Numbered from the stretch's first letter, positions 53,301 to 61,518 are shown. The stretch: DNA of 64,000 bases from Taklimakanibacter lacteus (GCA_003576695.1 QOZQ01000004.1:431328-495327); one strand, 5' to 3'. Numbers and translations are program-made. Notes: generated by a model from the sequence alone, not told the origin.

Positions 53301-53666
53301 GACGGCATCGAACTGCTGCTCGCGAAGATAATGGTAGACGGCAATAGACTGTTTGGGGCGAGTGGTGCCTTCCGGCGCCAAGTCTCGGGATGGCGGCAGT
53401 AAAGCGAGATTGATCAAGGAGGTTTCAAAGAGAGACTTTCGGAACTCTTCGATTTCTTTCGCATTGTTGTCGACAAGGAGGGCGGGGTCAGGGACCCACA
53501 CGAGGCTTACGATATCGCCTGTTGATGCGAACTTCTGGGCGATTCCCGCGATAGCAGCACTATTCTCGGTTCTGTCCCGACCGGGCAAACACGTTGCAAC
53601 GATGCACAGTCTGATCGGCTTTCGAGCCGAAGTTTGCTCTTTGTCGGGATTTGCTGGTCTTGCCAT
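50364..53666 (-). CDS. Large multidomain glycosyltransferase (GT4 + GT2 + beta-rich C-terminus)
   Basis: 1100 residues from ATG (MARPANPDKEQ); a TTG 18 codons upstream is an alternative. Domain 1 (about 15-400) is GT4/GT-B-like (CIVATCLPGR, FIATAVGSIPEIL). Domain 2 (about 425-640) is GT2 with VSVVLVHHDRPQYLL, LILVDDGS and YVLFLDDDN near residue 519. A helical linker (about 690-780) resembles TPR. The last 300 residues form two similar beta-rich modules ending CFSNIKLRRLL and FWRKLVLTWDE, reminiscent of jelly-roll carbohydrate-binding domains. It heads an operon with the GT32/GT2 enzyme and an SGNH hydrolase, so it probably assembles and senses one glycan. Confidence 0.85.
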   Translation of the reverse strand: MARPANPDKEQTSARKPIRLCIVATCLPGRDRTENSAAIAGIAQKFASTGDIVSLVWVPDPALLVDNNAKEIEEFRKSLFETSLINLALLPPSRDLAPEGTTRPKQSIAVYHYLREQQFDAVYFMLEGGLGYYSLLAVETGVYKDPPQFHVIVQSPTVWKAESNKSFLTNVEQVACAHMERYCVEQCGSLICTSKAVLSWMQHMDWKLPADAVVMMPVLPNEWLLPDRRPGEPVEWATELVFCAGHEYHTGLTLLCDALDKVTGKVPNDLVITVVGSFDQILGEHSGGMVLRRARNWPFEVKFLPHVSPRECLAYMHARKALAVFPAYASATNMWVTGCVSTQLPFIATAVGSIPEILAPECHPDSLCEPSPTSLAQKIIDAVTTGSPKIVPSAALRSSSDDWVRHLDAVAAGAGERKPRSAPENTTSPLVSVVLVHHDRPQYLLQAVKSVEQQDYENLELILVDDGSRLAESRVALDALEPSFTKRGWKILREENKYLGAARNTGVRAAKGDYVLFLDDDNALFTSAVSTLVHSMASSSADICTCFHRTLYGETIPVREEAGYIQYITLGGSLDLGFIENSFGDASAMIRREVFDKIGYQVELFGRTGEDWEFFARAVLADMKLRVVPEPLYWYRSSTRGMFRNSHWYDNRLPTFETYKKHGFKGLEYLYHLAFSAHISRSEVYGLRDNLRFSPSDAQFLHLCDLRPGSDEALNLLARIAASEGRPSTALSLLAQSQQQDSFANAVKVLRSDSEIEKAVAELNSGVPYETLLGGRDLRMFTVPTPRSPNVSPSFYLESDPDRLYLEARGQISVATLPAGCPPATIGVSLTVAFDQPIVESAEILVMIVPMNLDPALAIAGAGRKPGAGSSGWCLLSLPNESREVEARLSEPSSSAMNLVIAVRPVSRDGGRSATACFSNIKLRRLLGAEQTTRPRSRVLQTRQRAREFTPEDYAHAKLVTNHPSTLPTLLFPREGGIFLRPNTKGPVVAVLSDSFPPFARRLIGYVEIAHEEASPFEFAMALTRPDQLADWRTETPRNCHEFSGWKRVTEKFQLHEIVLENRQMAKVPFDLNLAIRLPKGSSPAPANAFWRKLVLTWDE

Positions 53667-53825
53667 AAGATTCTCTACAACGCCCCGGTCTCCTTTATAG
53701 GAGCGGAGATGTTGATCCAAGCTTACACATGTCTAGAAAATCCCCGGATGCTTAAGCAAACCGCGTATCCGGCCTTATAGATAGATTCTGTGAGTTGCGG
53801 GAGTGAATTCCTTGAGCCATGAAAC

Positions 53826-53855
53826 CGCCACCCCGAAAATGTATTCAGGGTGGCG
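53826..53855 (-). terminator. Possible terminator hairpin
   Basis: CGCCACCC and GGGTGGCG form an 8-bp stem with a 14-base loop just downstream of the small exported gene on the minus strand. There is no long T run, so a role in termination is uncertain. Confidence 0.4.
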
Positions 53856-53909
53856 ATCAACAACAGCTTGGATCAGCTTGGCTCCGCTTAACCCGCAGGT
53901 TTGCGTGAC

Positions 53910-54221
53910 TTACTGGGCGTATCCGCCATCGCCAGGCCTGCCACGCTCTGTCGGGTCGCGGTCATCGCCCGAAAATTCATTCAACGCACCGAGGGCGAGG
54001 GCGTAGCAAGCTACGTCATTCTTATACTTTTTGGCCGGGTACTTATGAAGAAATTCTTCAAGGGCCTCGATCGTGTTCGCTTGCAAAGCGCGCTCACAAG
54101 CTCGTTGGACCTCTGCAAGTGTAACCTTTTTTGCCGCCTCAACGGGCTGCACATAGGATTGTGTAACACCCCCGAGCGCAAAAACACTCAGAGTCGCCAG
54201 CCAATATTTGATCGCCGTCAT
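53910..54221 (-). CDS. Small exported hypothetical protein, paralogue of the one at 45 kb
   Basis: 103 residues. Signal peptide (WLATLSVFALGGVTQSYVQPVEA, cleavage near residue 29), then ACERALQANTIEALEEFLHKYP and ACYALALGAL, matching the core of the protein at 45056, with a hydrophilic tail rich in Asp, Arg and Gly. GGAGAAG precedes the ATG. Likely periplasmic, possibly a helical-repeat binding module. It flanks the glycosyltransferase operon and faces away from galE. Confidence 0.78.
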   Translation of the reverse strand: MTAIKYWLATLSVFALGGVTQSYVQPVEAAKKVTLAEVQRACERALQANTIEALEEFLHKYPAKKYKNDVACYALALGALNEFSGDDRDPTERGRPGDGGYAQ

Positions 54222-54670
54222 GATCTTCTCCGTCCAGGGACAACTCTACGAACAATTTTATCCTTCTGAGTAACCGTGTCCCAACGTCATTGTAGTCGAG
54301 ATTGGCACAAGTCGTCAATCAATTTACTTATGACCGGTTTTGACGTATATTGGAATCAGTAAGTTAAATCAAAGAGTTAAGATAGAAAAGTCATCGCAGG
54401 AACTGACTGCTAATGTTAATGCTGCAACCGTTTTTCCTGCACTATCGTTAACGCCTGTTTGCTCGCCGAAACATCCTCCACGGTTTGGTTCCCTCTGCAG
54501 ATCGGATCACAACTAAAAATTGTACGCCGGTCGTGCTGGGCTTACTGAGCTGGGCAAGCATAAACCGTGCCAATGATCTAGCAGGCCTATTGGCTGTTTT
54601 TGGGTGAGTCGGATCATTGCAGGGTATGTTCATCAACGACGAGTAGGGTGGCCCAAGAGAGGCGTTAATC
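54222..54670. other. 449-base divergent promoter region
   Basis: Separates the minus-strand small exported gene from plus-strand galE. AT-rich at about 54240-54440. No ORF with a ribosome site or recognisable protein features was found; an 80-codon minus-strand ORF looks non-coding. The galE ribosome site (AGAGAGG) is at its right end. Confidence 0.5.
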
Positions 54671-55645
54671 ATGGCGAATATACTTGTCACGGGTGGAGCC
54701 GGCTATGTCGGCAGCCATGCCTGCAAGTTGCTGGCATCAAAGGGAATGAGGCCGGTAACTTTTGATTCCCTCAGAAATGGACACAGGGAGGCCGTTCGCT
54801 GGGGCCCCCTGGTAATCGGCGATATCAGAGACAAGACGGCTGTTCGAAATGCCATCGTAGACTACAAGGTTGAGGCTGTGTTCCACTTTGCTGCTTTGGC
54901 CTATGTCGCAGATTCCGTAGCGCAACCGGATACCTACTATGATGTGAATGTAATCGGAACATTGAAGTTGCTTGAGGCAATGCGCGAGACATCGGTAAAA
55001 CGACTAATTTTTTCAAGTAGTTGCGCGACATATGGTATCCCTGATGTGGTCCCGATCGATGAAGATCATCCGCAGCGCCCGATAAACCCGTATGGCAGAA
55101 CCAAGCTGATCTGTGAGCAGATACTGGCCGACTATGCCAGGGCCTTCGGGTTCAGCCATGCCGTTCTCCGCTATTTCAACGCGGCAGGCTGTGATCCTGA
55201 AGGTGATTTGTTCGAAAAGCATGTTCCAGAGCCCCACCTCATTCCGAGAGCGCTCATGGCAGCCGCTGGCATCGGTCCCCCATTGCAAATTAACGGTAGT
55301 GACTATGAAACCCCGGACGGCACGGCAATCAGAGACTTTATACATGCCAGCGATCTCGCCACGGCACACTGGCTGGCCTTCGATCAGCTAAACAGGAATG
55401 CTGCTCCTATTGTCCTCAATCTTGGCACTGGTCGGGGATTCAGTGTCCGGCAGGTGATCGATATGGTGCAGCGGATAACCGGGCGGGCCGTGCCAACAAA
55501 TCTTGGTCCGCGACGGCCGGGTGATCCGCCGGTTCTTATAGCTTCAACACGTCTCGCGGCTGAGGCAATCAGATTTCAGCCAGAATATTCCGATCTGGAA
55601 ACGCTCATACTGACGGCCTGGAAAGGCATTCGGTCAATTTACTGA
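54671..55645 (+). CDS. galE: UDP-glucose 4-epimerase family protein (GalE/UDP-xylose 4-epimerase type)
   Basis: 324 residues. TGGAGYVG (7-14) binds NAD, SSSCATYG carries the catalytic Ser/Thr, YGRTK (Tyr141, Lys145) is the active pair, and RYFNAAGCDPEGD is the GalE signature. It interconverts UDP-glucose and UDP-galactose, and some relatives in rhizobia interconvert UDP-xylose and UDP-arabinose. Given the UDP-glucuronate decarboxylase and RGP-like mutase in this region, the pentose reaction is a real alternative. AGAGAGG lies 8 bases before the ATG. GC content and codon choice are lower than in the flanking regions. Confidence 0.9.
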   Translation: MANILVTGGAGYVGSHACKLLASKGMRPVTFDSLRNGHREAVRWGPLVIGDIRDKTAVRNAIVDYKVEAVFHFAALAYVADSVAQPDTYYDVNVIGTLKLLEAMRETSVKRLIFSSSCATYGIPDVVPIDEDHPQRPINPYGRTKLICEQILADYARAFGFSHAVLRYFNAAGCDPEGDLFEKHVPEPHLIPRALMAAAGIGPPLQINGSDYETPDGTAIRDFIHASDLATAHWLAFDQLNRNAAPIVLNLGTGRGFSVRQVIDMVQRITGRAVPTNLGPRRPGDPPVLIASTRLAAEAIRFQPEYSDLETLILTAWKGIRSIY

Positions 55646-55873
55646 CTGAAACGGGCTTGGCAGCCCCACGTAACTGCCAGGAGTGAATTAAGATAAGTTA
55701 AGTACATCGTGTGCCCGGATTGTGTATTGTCCGTCGCATGGCGCATGGAGATGGGCAATACTTCGGCGGCTTTGCGACCGGAGAGCATGCTCTAGCCAGG
55801 GTGATGCGAATGAGAATGCCGGCTCCAAGCTCGTTCACCATCGCCGCCAAAGAGTGACTAATCAGAGGTTTCG

Positions 55874-56113
55874 ATGAATAGTTCGGGCGCTGGGGGATTG
55901 CTCGGTTTCAGTCTTTCGTTCTTGTTTGTTTGGATCAAACTGGGCACAGCTTTCTCGCGAATGGCCAAGCGGAAAGGAGTCAGGACAAACTTCGCGCTTG
56001 TGGGGGCTTTTCCCGTCTGGGCCCCGCTTTTCGGCTTGTGGCTTTTGGTCAGACCGGATGGCCGTCCGAAGTCCAGTGAATCCCGTTCGCCTGACGAAGC
56101 GCAGCCAGACTGA
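55874..56113 (+). CDS. Small membrane protein of unknown function
   Basis: 79 residues. AGAGG precedes the ATG. Two hydrophobic segments (about 8-28 and 42-58, the latter LVGAFPVWAPLFGLWLLV) joined by a basic loop (MAKRKGVR), then a charged tail. Predicted two-pass inner-membrane protein with basic loop inside. Not recognised. It stands alone between galE and the minus-strand kinase gene. Confidence 0.6.
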   Translation: MNSSGAGGLLGFSLSFLFVWIKLGTAFSRMAKRKGVRTNFALVGAFPVWAPLFGLWLLVRPDGRPKSSESRSPDEAQPD

Positions 56114-56242
56114 TGACCCTGCCTAGGCGGCAGCTCTCCGCTTTGGAGAGACCTGGAGGAACAGCACGAAAGTATTGGCAATGGCTCGCGACAAGCTGTT
56201 CGCCTGCAGATGGTCCCAGGTTTGTCATTCCGGTTCGAGAAT

Positions 56243-56776
56243 CTACTGATCGCGCCGAACCATCTCCAATATTTCGTCAGCAATCATTGCTGGCGGCCGA
56301 TCGGAATCTATCGGGATCATACCTGACTTTTGACTGAAGGAGGTGAAATAGTCATTGTACTCAAACAGTCTGTTCAGTTCGGCCGAGTTGGTGATCCATC
56401 GCCTCGGCTCCCTCACCTGAAGGCGCTTAGCCAAAACCTCATTTTTGATGATCAAGACAAACATTCTGGTAAACCAAGAAAAGAAATCTCTTTCGTTGCT
56501 CGCTCCGCCGCATATGAACAAGGGGCCCGTGTCCTTTTCGTCCAAGATCGCTCGCATCCGATTCTTGTCCCAGCTCCATTCGTGCTCTCGCAGCCACTCA
56601 GCGCTGAGCGGGTAGACCGGTTTTTCAATTGCTCGTTCGCCAGTAGCGCGAACGCGCCAGCCACTCAGTGCCCGATCTGAATCGGTTTCAACGATCCTGG
56701 AACCACGAGATCTGAGTTCATGGCCGATCGTGGTCTTTCCTGAGCCGGAAACGCCGGAAATCAAGTAAATCGACAT
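56243..56776 (-). CDS. P-loop kinase-like protein
   Basis: 177 residues. P-loop GVSGSGKTT (8-16) near the N-terminus followed by GHELRSRG and a D-S-D acidic site (ETDSDRA), like small metabolite or nucleotide kinases of the gluconate/shikimate/adenylate kinase group. It starts 3 bases after the membrane protein's stop, so the two are co-transcribed. A sugar-kinase role in the glycan pathway is possible but the substrate cannot be seen. Confidence 0.7.
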   Translation of the reverse strand: MSIYLISGVSGSGKTTIGHELRSRGSRIVETDSDRALSGWRVRATGERAIEKPVYPLSAEWLREHEWSWDKNRMRAILDEKDTGPLFICGGASNERDFFSWFTRMFVLIIKNEVLAKRLQVREPRRWITNSAELNRLFEYNDYFTSFSQKSGMIPIDSDRPPAMIADEILEMVRRDQ

Positions 56777-56779
56777 CTG

Positions 56780-58072
56780 TCAGACGATGCTTTCAGTTCT
56801 CCGCCTGGCCATCAATGACACCAGAACGACGAGCGCAAGGATGCCATATGCTCTCACAGTATACCGTGTCCACATTCCTGAAAGGAGCGAGAACACGAAA
56901 TCATTTGCCAGAAACGCAAACCACAGGGTCAGCAATGTGGCACGAGAAGTTCTTTCAAGAATAGGGAAGAACACTATGCTCAGTGCCAGCGCTGCTCCGA
57001 GCAGGATCGTATTGGCGAAATATACGGGCTTGCAAAGTATCGGCGATGAGAGCCAGCCGAGACGGGCAAGGGTGCCGTGATCCTGATCAACGAGGAAATG
57101 TATGTGATGGTTCGACTCTTTCTTCTCGATGTAACCGGCGCCGAAGCACCGCGCCGGATCGTAAGCGCGAATCCAGTCGCTACCCGTGGCAAGCGCCAGC
57201 TGAAGCGGACGTTCCATCAGCGCGATCATGAAGAGCTTCTTGCCCAGGTCAGTAAATTCCGCGCGTGCAAGCCCGCCTGTGTGAACCCAACTCAAATCGC
57301 TGAACCAGACGTAATAGTCGTCGGCGTTGTAAACGTTGCCGTTCATAAGTTGCCTTTTTCCACAGATCGGGTGGCCAGGTTCCTCCTTGCAGAGCTGTTC
57401 AACCGTCTCGGGAATATCGTTCATCATTTTGGATGCCGTTATCGACCAGGCATAGGTCTCAGGGAAGGGCTTGCCGGAAACGATGAGGTTGGCAGTCATT
57501 AGTGTCGCTATACTGGCGGCCAGGCAACTGCCAACCACCAGGATCGCCCATCTCGGGGAGGGCCAAACAAGTGCGATAACGGGCAGGAGCAAGAGCAATA
57601 TCGCGAGATTGGCGCCGTGGCCTGCGGCAGACAGTGCAACCATGACAAACACCGGCGTCCGCCAGCGGTGCAACAGGATTACCGTGCCGGCCACCTGGGT
57701 GAGTACCCAGATATCCGGCATGATAAAGGAAGCGAAAATGGGGACGCCGGCCGCGATCAGAAGCAAAGACAGCGCCGAGAGAGGAGGGGGACCGCCGAGG
57801 ACGGTGTCGCAAAACTCCGTCACGAGGCAGGCAATCATCGCACTGGAAATGACCGGCAAAGCCCATGCACCGATCAACGCGTAAAGCGGCAAGGAAACCA
57901 GCCCTGGGACGGGCGACCTCATGGCGCTGATGCTGTCCAGCCAACCGGCATAGTCATCCGAATCCGGCGTGTACAGAGGAAACCCATTGGCAAGGGCTAT
58001 GGACAGGCACAAGAAGAAGACAAGGAAGAAATCAATGGCGGTGCTGCGTGCCCGGCGGACGTCGGAGAACAT
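56780..58072 (-). CDS. Polytopic membrane protein, GT-C glycosyltransferase-like
   Basis: 430 residues from ATG; a GTG four codons upstream is possible. About ten predicted transmembrane helices. The first long external loop holds the acidic pair in YTPDSDDYAGW, the position where GT-C enzymes keep catalytic Asp residues, and another hydrophilic external segment (about 225-290) has cysteines. Not recognised as a named family. Divergent from the polyprenyl-phosphate glycosyltransferase and GtrA genes, which suggests it uses the flipped lipid-linked sugar as donor. GT-C assignment is inference from topology. Confidence 0.65.
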   Translation of the reverse strand: MFSDVRRARSTAIDFFLVFFLCLSIALANGFPLYTPDSDDYAGWLDSISAMRSPVPGLVSLPLYALIGAWALPVISSAMIACLVTEFCDTVLGGPPPLSALSLLLIAAGVPIFASFIMPDIWVLTQVAGTVILLHRWRTPVFVMVALSAAGHGANLAILLLLLPVIALVWPSPRWAILVVGSCLAASIATLMTANLIVSGKPFPETYAWSITASKMMNDIPETVEQLCKEEPGHPICGKRQLMNGNVYNADDYYVWFSDLSWVHTGGLARAEFTDLGKKLFMIALMERPLQLALATGSDWIRAYDPARCFGAGYIEKKESNHHIHFLVDQDHGTLARLGWLSSPILCKPVYFANTILLGAALALSIVFFPILERTSRATLLTLWFAFLANDFVFSLLSGMWTRYTVRAYGILALVVLVSLMARRRTESIV

Positions 58073-58406
58073 CAACCCGTGCACCAGTCAGTGTCCCGGC
58101 CCATGCGAACCGTGAAAGACGACGTTTGTCTCACCGGACATACCTCCGAAGATTCCTTCTCTAAAATAGCCTTCCAGCATAAGCGCGCTGCCCCAAACCC
58201 TTGTCTCTTTTTCCCGCTTCTGCCCATTGCGGGGAACACCTTGACGTATCCATTCTTCCCATCAATGAGCAAAATAGGTGAGTCGGTGCAAGCGGGTGCC
58301 TAGGAGGCCAAATGCAAGGGAATTTCTGTAGGCCGGTCAACTGCCGGTCAACTAAAGGGCATCGTTCTTGCAGCTCGAAACGGATTTACACGGCTCGGAG
58401 TGTCGG
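58073..58406. other. 334-base divergent spacer
   Basis: Lies between the minus-strand membrane protein and the plus-strand GT2 gene and should hold both promoters. No gene with credible features was seen. Confidence 0.5.
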
Positions 58407-59591
58407 ATGGACATTGAACTGACCATATTGATCCCATGCCTCAATGAGGCAGAGACGCTGGCTACCTGTATCGGCAAATCGAAATTATTCCTAGAGATCA
58501 GCGGTATCACCGGTGAGGTGCTCGTCGCGGACAACGGCTCGACCGACGGCTCCCAGAAAATCGCTGCCGACATGGGCGCGCGCGTGATTTCCGTCCCAAC
58601 CAAGGGGTACGGAGCGGCCCTATGGGCGGGAATCAAGGCTGCGAAGGGGAAGTTCGTCATCATGGGGGATGCTGATGATTCCTATGATTTTTCCAGCCTG
58701 TCCTTGTTCGTCGGGAAGCTTCGCGGAGGCGCTGATCTGGTGATGGGCAACAGGTTTCGCGGCGGAATCGCGCCCGGTGCGATGCCCTTCCTTCACCGGT
58801 ATCTCGGCAATCCGGTCCTGAGTTTTTTGGGCAGGCTTTTCTTTGATATTCACATTGGAGATTTTCATTGTGGGTTGCGCGGTTTCGATCGCGAAAGAAT
58901 GACCAGTCTCGAACTGCGTACCACCGGCATGGAGTTCGCGAGCGAGATGATTGTTCGTTCCGCTCTGGCTGGTTACAGGATCGAGGAGGTTCCTGCCACG
59001 CTTGCCAAGGACGGGCGATCGCGGCCCCCGCATTTACGGACATGGCGCGACGGTTGGCGGCATCTCAGCTTTCTTCTCGTATACAGCCCCAAGTGGCTGT
59101 TCCTCTATCCCGGACTCGCCATCATGCTGTTTGGTGTTCTGGTTGCCGGCCTGCTCCTGCCCGGCAAGATGAGGGTGGGAAGCGTGGATTTCGACATCCA
59201 CACTTTTGCCGTCGGTTGCATATCGACGCTGGTCGGTGTGCAGGCAATAAGTTTTGCGGTGACCGCGAGACGCCTGGCGACTATCTACCGGATGCTTCCC
59301 CAAGTTCGCCGCTTCACGTCCGCTCTTGATGCCTTTACCCTTGAAAGAGTGCTTCTTGTCGCTTTGGTTTGCCTTGCGATTGGCTTGGCGGGCTTTGTCT
59401 GGTGCATTGTCTCGTGGATGTCCTTGGGGTTCGGCCCCATTCAATATTCCAGCATATTGCGTATCCTGCTCGTTTCGCTGACGGCGATTGCCATCGGAAT
59501 ACAATTGGCGCTGACCGGCTTCCTGAGTGCTATTCTGGAAATACCTGCGAAGATGATACCGCCGCGATCGACGCCGGAAAACGGCCCATGA
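58407..59591 (+). CDS. Polyprenyl-phosphate glycosyltransferase, GT2 (GtrB/DPM1-like)
   Basis: 394 residues from an ATG with GGAG 6 bases upstream. The N-terminal GT-A domain has TILIPCLNEAETL, ADNGSTDGS and GDADDSYDF (DxD), like dolichyl/undecaprenyl-phosphate sugar synthases. The last 160 residues contain four predicted membrane helices. It should transfer a sugar from a nucleotide donor to undecaprenyl phosphate on the cytoplasmic side. Its stop overlaps the GtrA-like gene as ATGA. Confidence 0.88.
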   Translation: MDIELTILIPCLNEAETLATCIGKSKLFLEISGITGEVLVADNGSTDGSQKIAADMGARVISVPTKGYGAALWAGIKAAKGKFVIMGDADDSYDFSSLSLFVGKLRGGADLVMGNRFRGGIAPGAMPFLHRYLGNPVLSFLGRLFFDIHIGDFHCGLRGFDRERMTSLELRTTGMEFASEMIVRSALAGYRIEEVPATLAKDGRSRPPHLRTWRDGWRHLSFLLVYSPKWLFLYPGLAIMLFGVLVAGLLLPGKMRVGSVDFDIHTFAVGCISTLVGVQAISFAVTARRLATIYRMLPQVRRFTSALDAFTLERVLLVALVCLAIGLAGFVWCIVSWMSLGFGPIQYSSILRILLVSLTAIAIGIQLALTGFLSAILEIPAKMIPPRSTPENGP

Positions 59592-60010
59592 GGAGCTTTA
59601 TGTCCCTCCGACAGTCAGATTCCTTTGGGAGCACCGTCTGGAAGCTTGTGAAATTCATCTGGATAGGGGTGTTGGGAGCAACTCTCTATGCTGCGATAAC
59701 CACGATAGCTGTCCGGCTGGGTGGAGAGCCGCAGCTTTCCAGCCTGCTTTCATACGGCCTTTTGGTTCCTTTCATCTACATGCTACACAGCCGCTTCTCG
59801 TTCGAATCGAAAGCTGCCCATCGAACGGCTTTTCCGCGGTATATCGTGGTTCAGGCGACCGCTCTTTCGCTCTCATTTTTGCTGCCGCCTCTACTCTCTC
59901 CCTTGTTTGGAGGAGCAAACGCAGTGCTTTTTATTGCGATCGCGGTTATCATCAGTGCCATGAATTTTCTCGCCAGCTTGATGTGGGCATTTGCGGCGCC
60001 GGGCAAGTAG
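59588..60010 (+). CDS. GtrA-family membrane protein (putative lipid-linked sugar flippase)
   Basis: 140 residues, typical GtrA length, four predicted helices (about 22-45, 53-72, 85-105, 110-135) with FIWIGVLGATLYAA and HSRFSF as family hallmarks. Members are thought to flip undecaprenyl-phosphate-sugar to the periplasm. The first ATG overlaps the preceding gene as ATGA; an ATG four codons on has AGGAG only 4 bases upstream and is the alternative start. Coupled to the GtrB-like enzyme. Confidence 0.87.
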   Translation: MRSFMSLRQSDSFGSTVWKLVKFIWIGVLGATLYAAITTIAVRLGGEPQLSSLLSYGLLVPFIYMLHSRFSFESKAAHRTAFPRYIVVQATALSLSFLLPPLLSPLFGGANAVLFIAIAVIISAMNFLASLMWAFAAPGK

Positions 60011-60028
60011 CAAGCGAGTTAGTCGGCG

Positions 60029-61111
60029 TCAGATGGCGGATGACATGCCGCGCAAGGTTGCCGTGCGACGCGCGGTTGCTGAGTCCGGCTGATGTGCAGG
60101 CTCAACTTTACCCAATAATCCGTCGAAGTAGGCAATCGTGCGCCGGACACCGTCCTCGACTGCAATCGTCGGCCGCCAGCCGAGTTGCTCGGCGGCTCGC
60201 GATATGTCGGGTCGGCGCTGGCGCGGGTCATCTGTAGGCAGCGGCAGATGAATGATCTGCGAGCGTGAGCCGGTGAGGCCGAGGACGAGTTCCGCAAAGT
60301 CCCTGACCGTGAATTCCTCCGGGTTGCCAAGATTGATAGGACCCGTCACCTCATCAGGCGCATTTGTGAGACGGACGATGCCTTCGACGAGATCGTCGAC
60401 ATAGCAGAAGGACCTGGTCTGTGCGCCGGCACCGTATACGGTGAGTGGCTTGTTCTGCAGGGCAGCGACAATGAAGTTCGACACCACGCGCCCGTCATGG
60501 ACCGCCATGCGCGGACCATAGGTGTTGAATATCCGCGCCACGCGGATTTTTACGCCATGGACGCGATTGTAGTCGAAGAACAAGGTCTCGGCGCAGCGCT
60601 TGCCTTCGTCATAGCAGGCGCGGGGGCCGATCGGATTGACATTGCCCCAGTCGGATTCGTGCTGGGGATGGTGCAGGGGATCGCCATAGATCTCCGACGT
60701 CGAGGCCTGGAAGACCACCGCCTCATGCTCGCGCGCGAGGTCGAGCACATTGATGGCGCCGATAACGCTGGTCTTGATCGTCTGGATGGGATCGGCCTGG
60801 TAGGCAGGCGGGGATGCCGGACAGGCGAGATTGTAGATCTGGTCGAACTTTTCCGAGAACGTCATCGGCTTGACGATATCGCTTTGAACCAGCGCGAAAC
60901 GGTTGGTCTGCATCAGGTGCTGGATATTGGCGAGCGAGCCGGTGGCGAAATTGTCGACGCAGGTCACCCGATGGCCGTCACGGATGAGCCTGTCACAAAG
61001 ATGCGAGCCGACGAAGCCGGCGCCGCCCAGCACGAGCATGTTGCCAATCCGGGGGGACGATTTCGGTTCTGAGGACCAGGGCGTTTCGGGAGTCTGGTGG
61101 TTGTCAGCCAT
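60029..61111 (-). CDS. UDP-glucuronate decarboxylase (UDP-xylose synthase)
   Basis: 360 residues from ATG ([11 protein letters not shown]); a longer ORF exists without better support. [14 protein letters not shown] binds [38 protein letters not shown] (catalytic Tyr/Lys) and [10 protein letters not shown] are hallmark UXS motifs. The enzyme converts UDP-glucuronic acid to UDP-xylose, a donor for pentose-containing glycans and precursor of UDP-arabinose. High GC, unlike its left neighbours. Convergent with the GtrA-like gene. Confidence 0.93.
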   Translation of the reverse strand: MADNHQTPETPWSSEPKSSPRIGNMLVLGGAGFVGSHLCDRLIRDGHRVTCVDNFATGSLANIQHLMQTNRFALVQSDIVKPMTFSEKFDQIYNLACPASPPAYQADPIQTIKTSVIGAINVLDLAREHEAVVFQASTSEIYGDPLHHPQHESDWGNVNPIGPRACYDEGKRCAETLFFDYNRVHGVKIRVARIFNTYGPRMAVHDGRVVSNFIVAALQNKPLTVYGAGAQTRSFCYVDDLVEGIVRLTNAPDEVTGPINLGNPEEFTVRDFAELVLGLTGSRSQIIHLPLPTDDPRQRRPDISRAAEQLGWRPTIAVEDGVRRTIAYFDGLLGKVEPAHQPDSATARRTATLRGMSSAI

Positions 61112-61518
61112 AAGTGTGCGCTCGCCTATCGGTGTTTCGGACAAGACCCGTCCGGGGTCCTGGCTTGACGCCCTGCAAACGCCGTGCCTCAATTTCGCTG
61201 CGTAATGTTTTGATACGGCCCCGATGCCCTGCCGGTCTCCCGGCGGCTTGCACCTTTTTCGAGACAGGCACGTAGTCCGAATAACGACACGAATGCATGC
61301 ACTTAGCCATCCAGCCGGAAATCTACGCTAGGGCAGGTCTATTATCTACTAAAAACTAAGTAAAATTCGACTCTTATTTCGCGTTTACAAATGGTTACCA
61401 GGCCGTCCGGTTTTGGAACATTCTCAATGATTTCAAATGAATGGGGACGCCACTCGCGAGAACGACCGGCGTCGGCCCTGGATCGGTTCCCTTAACCTTG
61501 CCAGGAAATTTCGCGGTT
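61112..61518. other. 407-base spacer with an AT-rich core
   Basis: Lies upstream of the UDP-xylose synthase gene and downstream of the apionate-lactonase-like gene (both minus strand). The AT-rich tract at about 61320-61400 is the probable promoter of the former. No gene is seen in it. Confidence 0.5.

Noticed and set aside
41299..61111. Wzx/Wzy-dependent polysaccharide export locus
   Set aside because: No Wza, Wzc, Wzx or Wzy-type protein was recognised; the polytopic protein at 56780 lacks clear Wzy or Wzx features, so a full export system is not claimed.
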